64,000 nucleotides of DNA, taken from assembly GCF_014229645.1 (NCBI RefSeq), contig NZ_JAATOD010000001.1, positions 868,001 through 932,000 on the forward strand, given 5' to 3'. The translations under genes were made by a program, and so were the position numbers. This DNA is from Listeria swaminathanii (lineage in GTDB: Bacteria; Bacillota; Bacilli; Lactobacillales; Listeriaceae). Within the stretch, counting starts at the first letter, position 1. Each line of letters starts with the position of its first letter. A model generated the notes under the pieces. That model saw only the letters and a list, made by a program, of their open reading frames with translations. It ran no database searches and was not told the DNA's origin. Positions 8,296 to 17,484 of the stretch are shown one piece after another.

Positions 8296-9745
8296 AACGA
8301 TTCGAGAAATGTGTTTACGCTATACGGATTTGTCTGAACATGATATTGATGAATTGATTCATACAGCTAAGTCATTAAGCGTGTCTTCCATGTATCAAGA
8401 TGTAGATGTGTTTATTGATGTCTATAACAAACTTACTAGTGAAGCGCTTGTAATTCATCATACACCACCGAAAACAACCCAATCACTTTACAAAAATAAA
8501 GTAGTCGGAGAAACAGCCCTTCGTACAAACGAACCAGGTGTACTTAGAACGCTTGAAACGGGCATGAATTCCAATGACTTACTTGCAAAAACACAAGAAA
8601 ACGTATTAATTCGCCAAAAAGTCTACCCAATTCGCAACAAGCAGCGAGTCATCGCCGTGCTTATTCTAGAAAACGATATCAGCGCCGAAATTAAAGCGCA
8701 TTTTGAAATCGATAATGAAGAAACGGCATATCGTGATGTCTCCACTACGCTTTCCGCGATGAGCAAACTAAGCGATTCTATTACCGATCAGCTAGATGAC
8801 GCGATTTTAATTTTTGATCGTAAAGGTATTTTACAACAAAAAAATTGCGCGGCAGACCAGTATTACGAACGACTTGGTTACATGGAAGATATCCAAGGCA
8901 TGCATTATGATAATTTATCACTCGACCAGATTATGTTTGACGCAATTATGTATCAAATCGAAACTGGGAAACAACCAATTCAACTTAAAAAAGAAGTGGT
9001 TATTGCCGGGAATTACTTTATTATGAAGCAGATTTTCGTGAAAGAAGAAGACGAGCAAGAATGCCGTTTTATTCTTATCTTGCATGACATTACAGATATT
9101 AAGGTGAAAGAAGCAGAAATCGTTTCTAAATCAGTAGCGATTCGCGAAATTCATCACCGTGTCAAAAATAATTTGCAGTCTGTCGTTTCCTTGTTACGAA
9201 TTCAAGGCCGACGTTCGACAAGTGTTGAGGCACAGAAAATTCTAAATGAAAGTGTCAGCCGAATCCTTGCTATTGCAGCCACACATGAGCTTTTATCGAA
9301 GCAAATGGAAGATGGAATTAATCTTTACATGGTCATCGAAGCAGTTGCCTACAATATTGAAAGATGTTGTACGGATTGCCCAAAAGTGGCAGTTAGAATG
9401 GATATCGATAAACGTATTTATTTGGATAGTGACCGTACTGTGGCGCTGGCGCTCGTTATAAATGAGCTACTGCAAAACTCCTATGATCACGCATTCCATC
9501 CAAATGAATCCGGCGAAATTTTACTACAAATAAAAGAAGAAAAAAACTTAATTCACGCAGAAGTAACGGATAATGGGCATGGCTTCAACGTTCGCAAAGT
9601 GTCCGAAAAAAGCCTAGGACTTTCCATTGTCAAAAGTTACATTAAAGATAAACTGCGAGGCAAAGTAACAATTGAATCGAATGAACATGGAACAAAAACA
9701 ATGTTTGATTTTAAATACAATTCTATCCATGCTACAAAGAAGTAG
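8288..9745 (+). CDS. eutW: Ethanolamine sensor histidine kinase EutW
   Basis: Soluble sensor kinase of 485 aa; no membrane segments are evident. An N-terminal sensory region (about 1-150) is followed by a PAS-like segment (about 160-280), a HisKA_2 phospho-acceptor box REIHHRVKNNLQ (His about 290) and an HATPase domain with NELLQNSYDHAF, DNGHGFN and GLSIVKSYI. In enterococci EutW autophosphorylates on sensing ethanolamine and passes phosphate to EutV. Its stop codon lies within the first hairpin of the eutA antiterminator. Confidence 0.92.
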   Translation: MTKTIREMCLRYTDLSEHDIDELIHTAKSLSVSSMYQDVDVFIDVYNKLTSEALVIHHTPPKTTQSLYKNKVVGETALRTNEPGVLRTLETGMNSNDLLAKTQENVLIRQKVYPIRNKQRVIAVLILENDISAEIKAHFEIDNEETAYRDVSTTLSAMSKLSDSITDQLDDAILIFDRKGILQQKNCAADQYYERLGYMEDIQGMHYDNLSLDQIMFDAIMYQIETGKQPIQLKKEVVIAGNYFIMKQIFVKEEDEQECRFILILHDITDIKVKEAEIVSKSVAIREIHHRVKNNLQSVVSLLRIQGRRSTSVEAQKILNESVSRILAIAATHELLSKQMEDGINLYMVIEAVAYNIERCCTDCPKVAVRMDIDKRIYLDSDRTVALALVINELLQNSYDHAFHPNESGEILLQIKEEKNLIHAEVTDNGHGFNVRKVSEKSLGLSIVKSYIKDKLRGKVTIESNEHGTKTMFDFKYNSIHATKK

Positions 9746-9767
9746 CTATGAAAAAGCAATGAAGCTT
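9731..9767 (+). promoter_or_regulatory. ANTAR antiterminator element before eutA
   Basis: P1 GCTAC-AAAGAA-GTAGC (perfect 5 bp) overlaps the eutW stop codon; P2 AAGC-AATGAA-GCTT begins 7 nt later. Both loops are A1/G4, and the P2 3' arm is part of the terminator stem. Confidence 0.8.
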
Positions 9768-9815
9768 AAAGCCAAGTAACGATACTGTTATTTGTCTTTA
9801 AGCTTTTTCTTTTTG
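9762..9815 (+). terminator. EutV-controlled terminator before eutA
   Basis: Perfect 10-bp stem AAGCTTAAAG/CTTTAAGCTT with a 24-nt loop and a T-rich tail. It would stop transcription leaving eutVW unless EutV holds the P2 hairpin, gating the whole structural operon. Confidence 0.82.
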
Positions 9816-9834
9816 CTAGAAAGGAGTGAGGGTT

Positions 9835-11256
9835 TTGGCGGAAACAATTTTAAGTGTAGGGATTGACCTTGGAACGTCGACAACACAACTCATTTTATCC
9901 GAGTTAGAAATTCAAAATATGGCATCGAGCTTCACCGTACCGCGGATTGTTATTTCAGACAAGCGGATTATTTTTAGAAGTGAGATTCTATTTACACCGA
10001 TTCTTGCTGATAATTTGATTGACGTGGAGGCAATTCGTGATTTTGTAACGAGAGAGTATGCCAATGCAGGAATTAAAAAAGAAGAAATTGGCATGGGGGC
10101 CGTTATTATCACGGGTGAAACAGCTCGTAAAGATAATGCGAGCAACGTGCTAGAGGCAATGAGTGGTTTTGCAGGAGACTTCGTTGTTGCAACTGCTGGT
10201 CCGGATTTAGAAAGTATCATTGCCGGAAAAGGAGCGGGCGCGCACACGTATTCCAAAAATAATAACACATCCGTTGTGAATTTGGATATTGGCGGTGGAA
10301 CAACGAACTTATCGCTATTTGATCGCGGGGAACTCATTGATACAGCTTGCTTAGATATTGGTGGTCGGTTAATTAAAGTAGACCGTGAAACAAGAAAAAT
10401 CACCTATATTGCTCCAAAAATTCAAGCTTTAATCGAAAAACGTGGTTATCCAATCACGCTTGGTGGAACAACTTCACCAGAAAATTTACAGCCAGTTTTA
10501 GGCGAAATGGTCGAATTACTAAAAAACAGTGTTGCTCTCGGGGCGCCAAATGATTTTTATGAAACAATCATTACGAATAAAGGCTTGAAATTTTTAACGG
10601 AAATTGAATGTATCTCATTTTCCGGAGGCGTTGCAGATTGTATTTCCAGTGGCGCGCTAAGTGATCCATTTAGATATGGCGATATTGGTTTACTGCTAGG
10701 AAAGGCTATAGCTGAATCTAGCTTGATGACCGAAAAAAAGTATATCGAATCTGTCGAAACCATACGGGCGACCGTGGTGGGAGCCGGTTCACACACAGCT
10801 GAAATTAGCGGTAGCACCATTACGTACACCGAGAAAATTTTCCCAGTAAAAAACATTCCGATTTTGAAACTTGCCAAACAAGAAGAAGATGAAAATATGG
10901 CAGAAGTCATCAAGGAAAAACTTAGCTGGTTCAAAATAGATAATGAAATGGAACGTATTGCGCTTGCAATTGAAGGCGAAAATAGCCCAAGTTTCCAGCA
11001 AGTAACAGAGTATGCGAAAGCCATTTGCGAAGGAATGAAAGAACCGATTGCACTTGGTCATCCGCTAATTATCATTACTTGGCATGACATGGCAAAGGCC
11101 CTCGGACAAAGCATTTTCGGGCATTTACCAGCCGGCTATCCACTAATTTGTTTGGATAGTGTCAAAGTCGATAATGGTGATTATATTGATATAGGAAAAC
11201 CAGTTGCTGACGGGAAAGTGCTACCAGTAGTAGTAAAAACCTTAGTCTTTAACTGA
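9835..11256 (+). CDS. eutA: Ethanolamine ammonia-lyase reactivase EutA
   Basis: ASKHA-fold ATPase (473 aa) that reactivates ethanolamine ammonia-lyase by exchanging damaged cobalamin. N-terminal GIDLGTSTTQL phosphate loop, second phosphate motif NLDIGGGTTNLSLF (about 150), adenosine motif FSGGVAD (about 265). TTG start chosen: AAAGGAG lies 8 nt upstream; the in-frame GTG three codons earlier sits on that ribosome site. First gene of the long eut operon. Confidence 0.9.
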   Translation: MAETILSVGIDLGTSTTQLILSELEIQNMASSFTVPRIVISDKRIIFRSEILFTPILADNLIDVEAIRDFVTREYANAGIKKEEIGMGAVIITGETARKDNASNVLEAMSGFAGDFVVATAGPDLESIIAGKGAGAHTYSKNNNTSVVNLDIGGGTTNLSLFDRGELIDTACLDIGGRLIKVDRETRKITYIAPKIQALIEKRGYPITLGGTTSPENLQPVLGEMVELLKNSVALGAPNDFYETIITNKGLKFLTEIECISFSGGVADCISSGALSDPFRYGDIGLLLGKAIAESSLMTEKKYIESVETIRATVVGAGSHTAEISGSTITYTEKIFPVKNIPILKLAKQEEDENMAEVIKEKLSWFKIDNEMERIALAIEGENSPSFQQVTEYAKAICEGMKEPIALGHPLIIITWHDMAKALGQSIFGHLPAGYPLICLDSVKVDNGDYIDIGKPVADGKVLPVVVKTLVFN

Positions 11257-11297
11257 TCCACATAAATAGCTTTAATTTTGAGAGGAGGATTTATCGA

Positions 11298-12662
11298 ATG
11301 ATTTTAAAAACGAATTTATTCGGCCATACATACCAGTTCAAATCCATCACTGATGTGTTGGCAAAAGCAAACGAAGAAAAATCAGGCGATCGCTTAGCCG
11401 GAGTTGCTGCTGAATCTGCAGAAGAACGTGTAGCTGCTAAAGTGGTGCTTTCTAAAATGACGCTTGGAGATTTACGTAATAATCCGGTTGTCCCATATGA
11501 AACAGATGAGGTAACACGTATTATTCAAGACCAAGTAAACGACCGTATCCATGATTCCATCAAAAACTGGACAGTGGAAGAATTACGGGAATGGATTTTA
11601 GACCATAAAACAACAGATGCTGACATTAAACGTGTTGCACGCGGCCTAACGTCAGAAATTATTGCTGCTGTTACTAAACTAATGTCCAACTTAGATTTAA
11701 TTTATGGAGCTAAAAAAATCCGTGTTATCGCACATGCGAACACAACAATCGGTCTTCCAGGAACTTTCTCCGCTAGACTACAACCAAACCATCCAACTGA
11801 TGATCCTGATGGTATCCTTGCGTCACTAATGGAAGGATTAACTTACGGGATTGGGGATGCGGTAATCGGACTTAACCCAGTAGATGATTCTACTGATAGC
11901 GTAGTTCGCTTACTTAATAAATTTGAAGAATTCCGCAGCAAATGGGATGTGCCAACACAAACTTGTGTACTTGCACATGTGAAGACTCAAATGGAAGCAA
12001 TGCGTCGCGGCGCTCCAACTGGTCTTGTATTCCAATCTATCGCAGGTTCTGAAAAAGGTAACACAGCTTTCGGTTTTGACGGAGCAACTATTGAAGAAGC
12101 TAGACAATTAGCCCTTCAAAGTGGTGCTGCAACTGGACCAAACGTAATGTACTTTGAAACAGGACAAGGTTCTGAACTTTCTTCTGACGCACATTTCGGC
12201 GTAGACCAAGTAACAATGGAAGCTCGTTGTTATGGATTCGCGAAGAAATTTGATCCATTCCTAGTAAATACAGTAGTTGGATTTATCGGACCTGAGTATT
12301 TATATGATTCCAAACAAGTAATCCGCGCCGGCCTTGAAGATCACTTCATGGGTAAATTAACTGGTATTTCTATGGGTTGTGACGTATGTTACACAAACCA
12401 CATGAAAGCCGACCAAAACGACGTAGAAAACTTATCAGTACTTCTAACTGCAGCAGGATGTAACTTTATCATGGGTATTCCTCATGGTGATGACGTTATG
12501 CTTAACTACCAAACAACTGGTTACCACGAAACAGCCACTTTACGTGAATTATTTGGCCTAAAACCAATTAAAGAATTTGATCAGTGGATGGAAAAAATGG
12601 GATTCAGCGAAAATGGTAAATTAACTAGCCGTGCTGGAGATGCATCTATTTTCCTAAAATAA
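11298..12662 (+). CDS. eutB: Ethanolamine ammonia-lyase large subunit
   Basis: Catalytic large subunit, 454 aa (usual length), a TIM barrel that with EutC and adenosylcobalamin cleaves ethanolamine to acetaldehyde and ammonia. Family landmarks include ANTTIGLPGTFSARLQPNHP, NPVDDSTDSV, the FETGQGSELSSDAH active-site strand and MGCDVCYTNHMKADQND. AGAGGAGG precedes the ATG. Located in the microcompartment lumen through its partner EutC. Followed by eutC after 19 bp. Confidence 0.96.
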   Translation: MILKTNLFGHTYQFKSITDVLAKANEEKSGDRLAGVAAESAEERVAAKVVLSKMTLGDLRNNPVVPYETDEVTRIIQDQVNDRIHDSIKNWTVEELREWILDHKTTDADIKRVARGLTSEIIAAVTKLMSNLDLIYGAKKIRVIAHANTTIGLPGTFSARLQPNHPTDDPDGILASLMEGLTYGIGDAVIGLNPVDDSTDSVVRLLNKFEEFRSKWDVPTQTCVLAHVKTQMEAMRRGAPTGLVFQSIAGSEKGNTAFGFDGATIEEARQLALQSGAATGPNVMYFETGQGSELSSDAHFGVDQVTMEARCYGFAKKFDPFLVNTVVGFIGPEYLYDSKQVIRAGLEDHFMGKLTGISMGCDVCYTNHMKADQNDVENLSVLLTAAGCNFIMGIPHGDDVMLNYQTTGYHETATLRELFGLKPIKEFDQWMEKMGFSENGKLTSRAGDASIFLK

Positions 12663-12681
12663 GGAAGGGAGGAACTAAGCG

Positions 12682-13563
12682 ATGAACGAACAAGAATTAA
12701 AACAAATGATTGAAGGCATTTTAACAGAAATGTCTGGTGGTAAAACAACTGATACAGTAGCAGCTGCACCAACTAAATCTGTAGTTGAAACAGTTGTAAC
12801 AGAAGGTAGTATCCCAGATATTACTGAAGTAGATATCAAAAAACAATTACTAGTACCAGAACCAGCTGATCGTGAAGGTTATTTGAAAATGAAACAAATG
12901 ACACCTGCTCGACTTGGTTTATGGCGCGCTGGTCCACGTTACAAAACAGAAACAACTCTTCGTTTCCGTGCGGACCATGCAGTAGCACAAGATTCCGTTT
13001 TCTCTTACGTTTCTGAGGATTTAGTAAAAGAAATGAACTTCATCCCAGTAAACACTAAATGTCATGATAAAGATGAGTACTTAACTCGCCCAGACTTAGG
13101 TCGTGAATTTGACAATGAAATGGTAGAAGTTATTCGTGCTAATACTACGAAAAACGCAAAACTACAAATCGTTGTCGGTGACGGACTTAGCTCGGCGGCA
13201 ATTGAAGCTAACATCAAAGACATCTTACCATCCATTAAACAAGGTTTGAAAATGTATAACTTAGATTTTGATAACATTGTTTTCGTTAAACATTGTCGTG
13301 TACCTTCTATGGATCAAATCGGCGAAATCACTGGCGCTGACGTAGTTTGCTTACTTGTAGGTGAACGTCCAGGTCTAGTAACAGCTGAATCCATGAGTGC
13401 ATACATTGCTTACAAACCAACAGTTGGTATGCCAGAAGCTCGTCGTACAGTTATTTCTAACATTCATAGCGGCGGAACTCCACCGGTTGAAGCAGGCGCA
13501 TATATTGCTGAATTAATTCACAATATGCTTGAGAAAAAATGTTCTGGTATCGACTTAAAATAA
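12682..13563 (+). CDS. eutC: Ethanolamine ammonia-lyase small subunit
   Basis: 293-aa partner of EutB that helps bind adenosylcobalamin. The conserved body begins near residue 60 ([16 protein letters not shown]) and includes [10 protein letters not shown] and VGERPGL. The first 20 residues ([20 protein letters not shown]) form a predicted amphipathic helix followed by a low-complexity linker rich in T, A and V, the usual arrangement of a BMC encapsulation peptide. Confidence 0.95.
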   Translation: MNEQELKQMIEGILTEMSGGKTTDTVAAAPTKSVVETVVTEGSIPDITEVDIKKQLLVPEPADREGYLKMKQMTPARLGLWRAGPRYKTETTLRFRADHAVAQDSVFSYVSEDLVKEMNFIPVNTKCHDKDEYLTRPDLGREFDNEMVEVIRANTTKNAKLQIVVGDGLSSAAIEANIKDILPSIKQGLKMYNLDFDNIVFVKHCRVPSMDQIGEITGADVVCLLVGERPGLVTAESMSAYIAYKPTVGMPEARRTVISNIHSGGTPPVEAGAYIAELIHNMLEKKCSGIDLK

Positions 13564-13585
13564 GCTAGTTAGAGGAGGAAACTTC

Positions 13586-14239
13586 ATGAAAAATGATAAA
13601 TTACCTGCATCCGTTTTAAGTGTAAAAGTTGTATCTAACGTAGACAACGGTCTATTTAAACAACTTGACTTAAAACCGCATCAAAGAAGCCTTGGTATTA
13701 TTACATCTGATTGTGATGATGTAACTTATACAGCGCTTGACGAAGCAACAAAAGCAGCTGAAGTAGACGTTGTTTATGCGAAAAGTATGTATGCTGGTGC
13801 TGGAAATGCATCCACAAAATTCGCTGGTGAAGTTATCGGTATTATTGCCGGACCAAGCCCTGCAGAAGTAAAAAGTGGTCTTGCTGTAGCAGTAGATTTC
13901 ATCGAAAATGGTGCTAGCTTTGTTAGTGCAAACGAAGATGATAGCGTACCTTACTTCGCACACTGTGTTTCAAGAACTGGTACATTCCTTTCTAAAGAAG
14001 CAAATGTTGCAGAAGGTGAAGCGATTGCTTACTTAATCGCCCCTCCACTTGAAGCAATGTATGCTCTAGACGCAGCGCTTAAAGCAGCAGATGTAACAAT
14101 CGGAGCTTTCTACGGCCCACCGTCCGAAACAAACTTTGGCGGCGCACTTTTAACAGGTAGCCAATCTGCATGTAAAGCAGCTTGTGACGCCTTCAAAATG
14201 GCAGTAGAAAATGTGGCTGAAAATCCACTTCAATATTAA
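13586..14239 (+). CDS. eutL: Microcompartment shell protein EutL (tandem BMC, circularly permuted)
   Basis: 217-aa trimeric shell protein with two permuted BMC folds, the family thought to have a gated pore. EutL landmarks: SVKVVSNVDNGL, ITSDCDDVTYTALDEATK, VVYAKSMYAGAGNAS, GIIAGPSPAEVKSG and YGPPSETNFGGALLTG. Ribosome site GAGGAGG. It lies between the lyase and the single-domain shell proteins, as in other Firmicutes eut operons. Confidence 0.93.
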   Translation: MKNDKLPASVLSVKVVSNVDNGLFKQLDLKPHQRSLGIITSDCDDVTYTALDEATKAAEVDVVYAKSMYAGAGNASTKFAGEVIGIIAGPSPAEVKSGLAVAVDFIENGASFVSANEDDSVPYFAHCVSRTGTFLSKEANVAEGEAIAYLIAPPLEAMYALDAALKAADVTIGAFYGPPSETNFGGALLTGSQSACKAACDAFKMAVENVAENPLQY

Positions 14240-14253
14240 GGTGGTGCTAAAAG

Positions 14254-14775
14254 ATGTCAAATGAAGCACTAGGTTTAATTGAAGTCACTGGTTTTCTTGG
14301 TGCTGTTGTTGCAGCTGATACATGTTTAAAAGCAGCGAATGTTGAGCTAATTCAATGCGAAGTCATTAGCGGCGGATTAACAACAGTTGAATTAACTGGT
14401 GATGTAGGTGCAGTAAATGCAGCTATTGAAGCAGGAAAAGCAGCAACAGAAGACTTAGGTTGTTTAGTATCAAGCCATGTTATTGCACGAATGAGCGAAG
14501 ATACAAAAGCACTTTTTGTTCCTCAAGAAGAAGTTAAACCACAACCAAAAGAAGTCAAACAAGAAGAACCAAAAGAAGAAATTCAAAAAGTCGTAGAAGT
14601 GAAAACAAACACCAAGAGTGCAGAAAAAGAACTTCGCGCAATGAAAGTTATTGATTTAAGGAAACTTGCTTACACATTAGATAATGTGCCTATTCCAAAG
14701 AGCAAGATTAAATATGCGAACAAGGATAAACTTGTTCACGCACTAAAAGACATTTATGGAAGGAGTGAAAACTAG
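14254..14775 (+). CDS. eutK: BMC shell protein with C-terminal extension (EutK/PduK-like)
   Basis: 173 aa. Residues 1-85 are a standard BMC domain (ALGLIEVTGFLGAVVAADTCLKAANV, VELTGDVGAVNAAIEAG). An E/K/P-rich linker (about 90-125) leads to a compact helical tail (about 128-173: LRAMKVIDLRKLAYTLDNV, then KSKIKYANKDKLVHALKDIY). The tail resembles small SAP/Rho-N-type nucleic-acid-binding folds, unlike the winged helix of enterobacterial EutK; this is my reading only. The stop overlaps the next start. Confidence 0.8.
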   Translation: MSNEALGLIEVTGFLGAVVAADTCLKAANVELIQCEVISGGLTTVELTGDVGAVNAAIEAGKAATEDLGCLVSSHVIARMSEDTKALFVPQEEVKPQPKEVKQEEPKEEIQKVVEVKTNTKSAEKELRAMKVIDLRKLAYTLDNVPIPKSKIKYANKDKLVHALKDIYGRSEN

Positions 14776-16235
14776 TGGCACTAGAAGATAAAGATTTACG
14801 CTCAATCCAAGAAGTTCGTAACCTCATTGAATCAGCTAACACTGCACAAAAAGAACTTGCTGCAATGAGCCAACAACAAATTGATACAATTGTAAAAGCA
14901 ATAGCGGATGCTGGTTATGATGCTCGCGAAAAACTCGCAAAAATGGCACATGAAGAAACTGGCTTTGGAATCTGGCAAGACAAAGTAATTAAAAACGTCT
15001 TTGCCTCGAAACACGTCTACAATTACATCAAAGATATGAAAACCATTGGTATGTTAAAAGATGATAACGAAAATCAAGTAATGGAGGTTGCTGTTCCACT
15101 AGGCGTAGTTGCAGGATTAATCCCGTCAACGAACCCGACATCCACTGTTATTTACAAAACACTTATTTCCATCAAAGCCGGAAATAGTATCGTATTTTCT
15201 CCACATCCAAACGCACTAAAAGCAATTCTTGAAACAGTAAGAATTATTAGTGAAGCTGCAGAAAAAGCTGGTTGTCCGAAAGGCGCTATCAGCTGTATGA
15301 CTGTTCCAACCATTCAAGGAACAGATCAACTAATGAAGCATAAAGATACAGCAGTTATCCTTGCAACAGGTGGTTCTGCAATGGTAAAAGCCGCTTATTC
15401 ATCTGGTACTCCAGCAATTGGAGTAGGTCCAGGTAATGGCCCAGCATTTATCGAACGCAGTGCTAACATTCCTCGCGCAGTAAAACATATTCTTGATTCT
15501 AAAACATTCGATAACGGAACAATTTGCGCATCTGAGCAATCTGTCGTTGTTGAACGTGTGAATAAAGAAGCTGTTATTGCTGAATTTAGAAAACAAGGAG
15601 CTCACTTCTTGTCCGATGCAGAAGCTGTTCAACTTGGTAAATTCATCTTACGTCCAAATGGTTCAATGAATCCAGCAATCGTAGGTAAAAGCGTGCAACA
15701 TATCGCTGACCTTGCTGGCCTAACAGTTCCAGCTGACGCAAGAGTACTTATCGCTGAAGAAACAAAAGTTGGCGCTAAAATCCCTTATTCAAGAGAAAAA
15801 TTAGCTCCAATCTTGGCTTTCTACACAGCAGAAACTTGGCAAGATGCTTGCGAGCTTAGCATGGATATCCTTTATCATGAAGGAGCTGGACATACACTTG
15901 TTATCCACTCTGAAGATAAAGCGATCATCCGCGAATTCGCACTGAAAAAACCAGTTTCCCGTCTCTTAGTTAATACACCAGGAGCACTTGGCGGAATTGG
16001 CGCAACAACAAATCTTGTACCTGCTTTAACACTTGGTTGTGGGGCAGTTGGAGGAAGTTCTTCATCTGATAATATCGGACCTGAAAATCTTTTCAACATT
16101 CGCCGCATTGCTACAGGCGTTTTAGAGTTAGAAGATATTCGTAAAGAAGAAAACCAAGCAACATCTGAACTTCCGGTTGATGCAGACGCACTGATCCAAA
16201 GTTTAGTAGAAAAAGTTTTAGCAGAATTAAAATAA
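14775..16235 (+). CDS. eutE: CoA-acylating acetaldehyde dehydrogenase EutE
   Basis: 486 aa; converts acetaldehyde, CoA and NAD to acetyl-CoA inside the microcompartment. Catalytic Cys in FDNGTICASEQS (about residue 254), cofactor loop GPGNGPAFIE (about 219) and PSTNPTSTVIYK (about 115). GTG start after AAGGAGTG, overlapping the upstream stop. The C-terminal tail (about 455-486, DADALIQSLVEKVLAELK) is an amphipathic helix after a linker and could be an encapsulation peptide. Distinct from the PduP fragment at the left edge. Confidence 0.94.
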   Translation: MALEDKDLRSIQEVRNLIESANTAQKELAAMSQQQIDTIVKAIADAGYDAREKLAKMAHEETGFGIWQDKVIKNVFASKHVYNYIKDMKTIGMLKDDNENQVMEVAVPLGVVAGLIPSTNPTSTVIYKTLISIKAGNSIVFSPHPNALKAILETVRIISEAAEKAGCPKGAISCMTVPTIQGTDQLMKHKDTAVILATGGSAMVKAAYSSGTPAIGVGPGNGPAFIERSANIPRAVKHILDSKTFDNGTICASEQSVVVERVNKEAVIAEFRKQGAHFLSDAEAVQLGKFILRPNGSMNPAIVGKSVQHIADLAGLTVPADARVLIAEETKVGAKIPYSREKLAPILAFYTAETWQDACELSMDILYHEGAGHTLVIHSEDKAIIREFALKKPVSRLLVNTPGALGGIGATTNLVPALTLGCGAVGGSSSSDNIGPENLFNIRRIATGVLELEDIRKEENQATSELPVDADALIQSLVEKVLAELK

Positions 16236-16266
16236 AAAATAAAACACTAATTGGAGGAATTTTAAA

Positions 16267-16551
16267 ATGGCAAACGCAAACGCATTAGGTATGATCGAAA
16301 CAAAAGGTTTAGTAGGAGCAGTAGAAGCAGCAGACGCAATGGTGAAAGCAGCTAACGTAACACTTATGGGTAAAGAACAAGTTGGTGGCGGTCTAGTAAC
16401 AGTTATGGTTCGCGGCGATGTTGGCGCAGTTAAAGCAGCAACAGATGCAGGCGCAGCAGCAGCAGAACGCGTTGGTGAATTACTATCTGTACACGTAATC
16501 CCACGTCCACACAGCGAAGTAGACGCAATTCTACCAAAAAGCGCTGAATAA
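16267..16551 (+). CDS. eutM: Major hexameric BMC shell protein EutM
   Basis: 94-aa single BMC domain (EutM/PduA/CcmK type) expected to form the bulk of shell facets. Typical sequence: [40 protein letters not shown] and the C-terminal [14 protein letters not shown]. Strong GGAGG site. The intercistronic hairpin just downstream may stabilise the 5' message or lower expression of later genes. Confidence 0.95.
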   Translation: MANANALGMIETKGLVGAVEAADAMVKAANVTLMGKEQVGGGLVTVMVRGDVGAVKAATDAGAAAAERVGELLSVHVIPRPHSEVDAILPKSAE

Positions 16552-16575
16552 GATAAATTTTTAACATAAATCAGG

Positions 16576-16642
16576 AAAAAGCGTGAGCGTAAGGCAAGAG
16601 AGTTCCATCAGACTCGAAAAAAGCCCGAAACTTTCGCTTTTT
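16576..16642 (+). other. Intercistronic hairpin between eutM and eutT
   Basis: AAAAAGCG (16576-16583) pairs with CGCTTTTT (16635-16642) around about 50 nt of internal sequence in a 165-bp gap. The 3' arm ends in T5 but no long T run follows. It may be a partial terminator or a processing/stability site that makes more shell message than downstream enzyme message; this is inference. Confidence 0.4.
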
Positions 16643-16716
16643 ACCAGATTTAAGCAAGATAAAGCTTCCCAACATTACTAACACCAATTGTAAATGGGAC
16701 AAAAGGATGTGGTTCT

Positions 16717-17472
16717 TTGGCTATTTTGACAGAAGATGAGTTACGAAAAGCCTATTTACACACCGATTTAAAAACAACGAAAAAACTAGATATAAAAAAA
16801 GGCACGATTATCACACCTTCAGCTAAGAGTTTCTTGTCTGAAAAGAAAATCGACCTTCATTATATTGAAGAAATTGCAGAAACAAAAGTAGTAGTGGAAC
16901 CAGTGAAAAAAGAAACTACTCGAGCAAAATTCCAAACGATTTATGGTGGAGCATTAGATGAGAAGCCAGAACATATGACGCATTTGCGTGGTAATCTGCT
17001 TGTATTTAAAGACCATCCACAAATTGCTTTCCGCGGAAAATTAGATACACTGGAAGCTGAAATTCTGGAAACCCAATGTTCCGTTGCAGCTGAATTTAAA
17101 GATCTTGCGGAAGATTTACAAGAAATCCTCACCTTTGTAAGAAATATTGTACGAGCGGAAGTTTTAAACGAGCAAATCGAATCAGTGAATTTGCTTGGAA
17201 TGGATGAAAAAGAACTGCGGGAACGTAGTCATAATCCGAAAAAATATTACCAAATGACACACTTTATGCCTGATTATACGATGGGTAATGCTGTCATTCG
17301 TTTAAACAAAATAAGAACGATGGTCCGTGAAACAGAATTAGCTGCCTTCTTAGCTTTTAAGGAAGCAGATTATTCCATTAAACGACCAGACATTATTCAA
17401 GCGCTTAACCGATTATCGAGTTTATTCTGGATACTGATGTTCCGCGTGAGAACTAATGAATATAAAAAGTAA
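16717..17472 (+). CDS. eutT: ATP:cob(I)alamin adenosyltransferase EutT
   Basis: 251 aa; makes adenosylcobalamin for ethanolamine ammonia-lyase. The body (about 70-251) resembles EutT, including MTHLRGNLLVFKDHPQIAFRG and the helical LDTLEAEI segment. Only one cysteine is present (ETQCSVA), so the HX11CCX2C metal motif of enteric EutT is absent, as reported for the Listeria enzyme. Residues 28-48 (DIKKGTIITPSAKSFLSEKK) recur in the 18123 protein. TTG start after AAAGGA. Confidence 0.85.
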   Translation: MAILTEDELRKAYLHTDLKTTKKLDIKKGTIITPSAKSFLSEKKIDLHYIEEIAETKVVVEPVKKETTRAKFQTIYGGALDEKPEHMTHLRGNLLVFKDHPQIAFRGKLDTLEAEILETQCSVAAEFKDLAEDLQEILTFVRNIVRAEVLNEQIESVNLLGMDEKELRERSHNPKKYYQMTHFMPDYTMGNAVIRLNKIRTMVRETELAAFLAFKEADYSIKRPDIIQALNRLSSLFWILMFRVRTNEYKK

Positions 17473-17484
17473 GGAGGCTTATTC

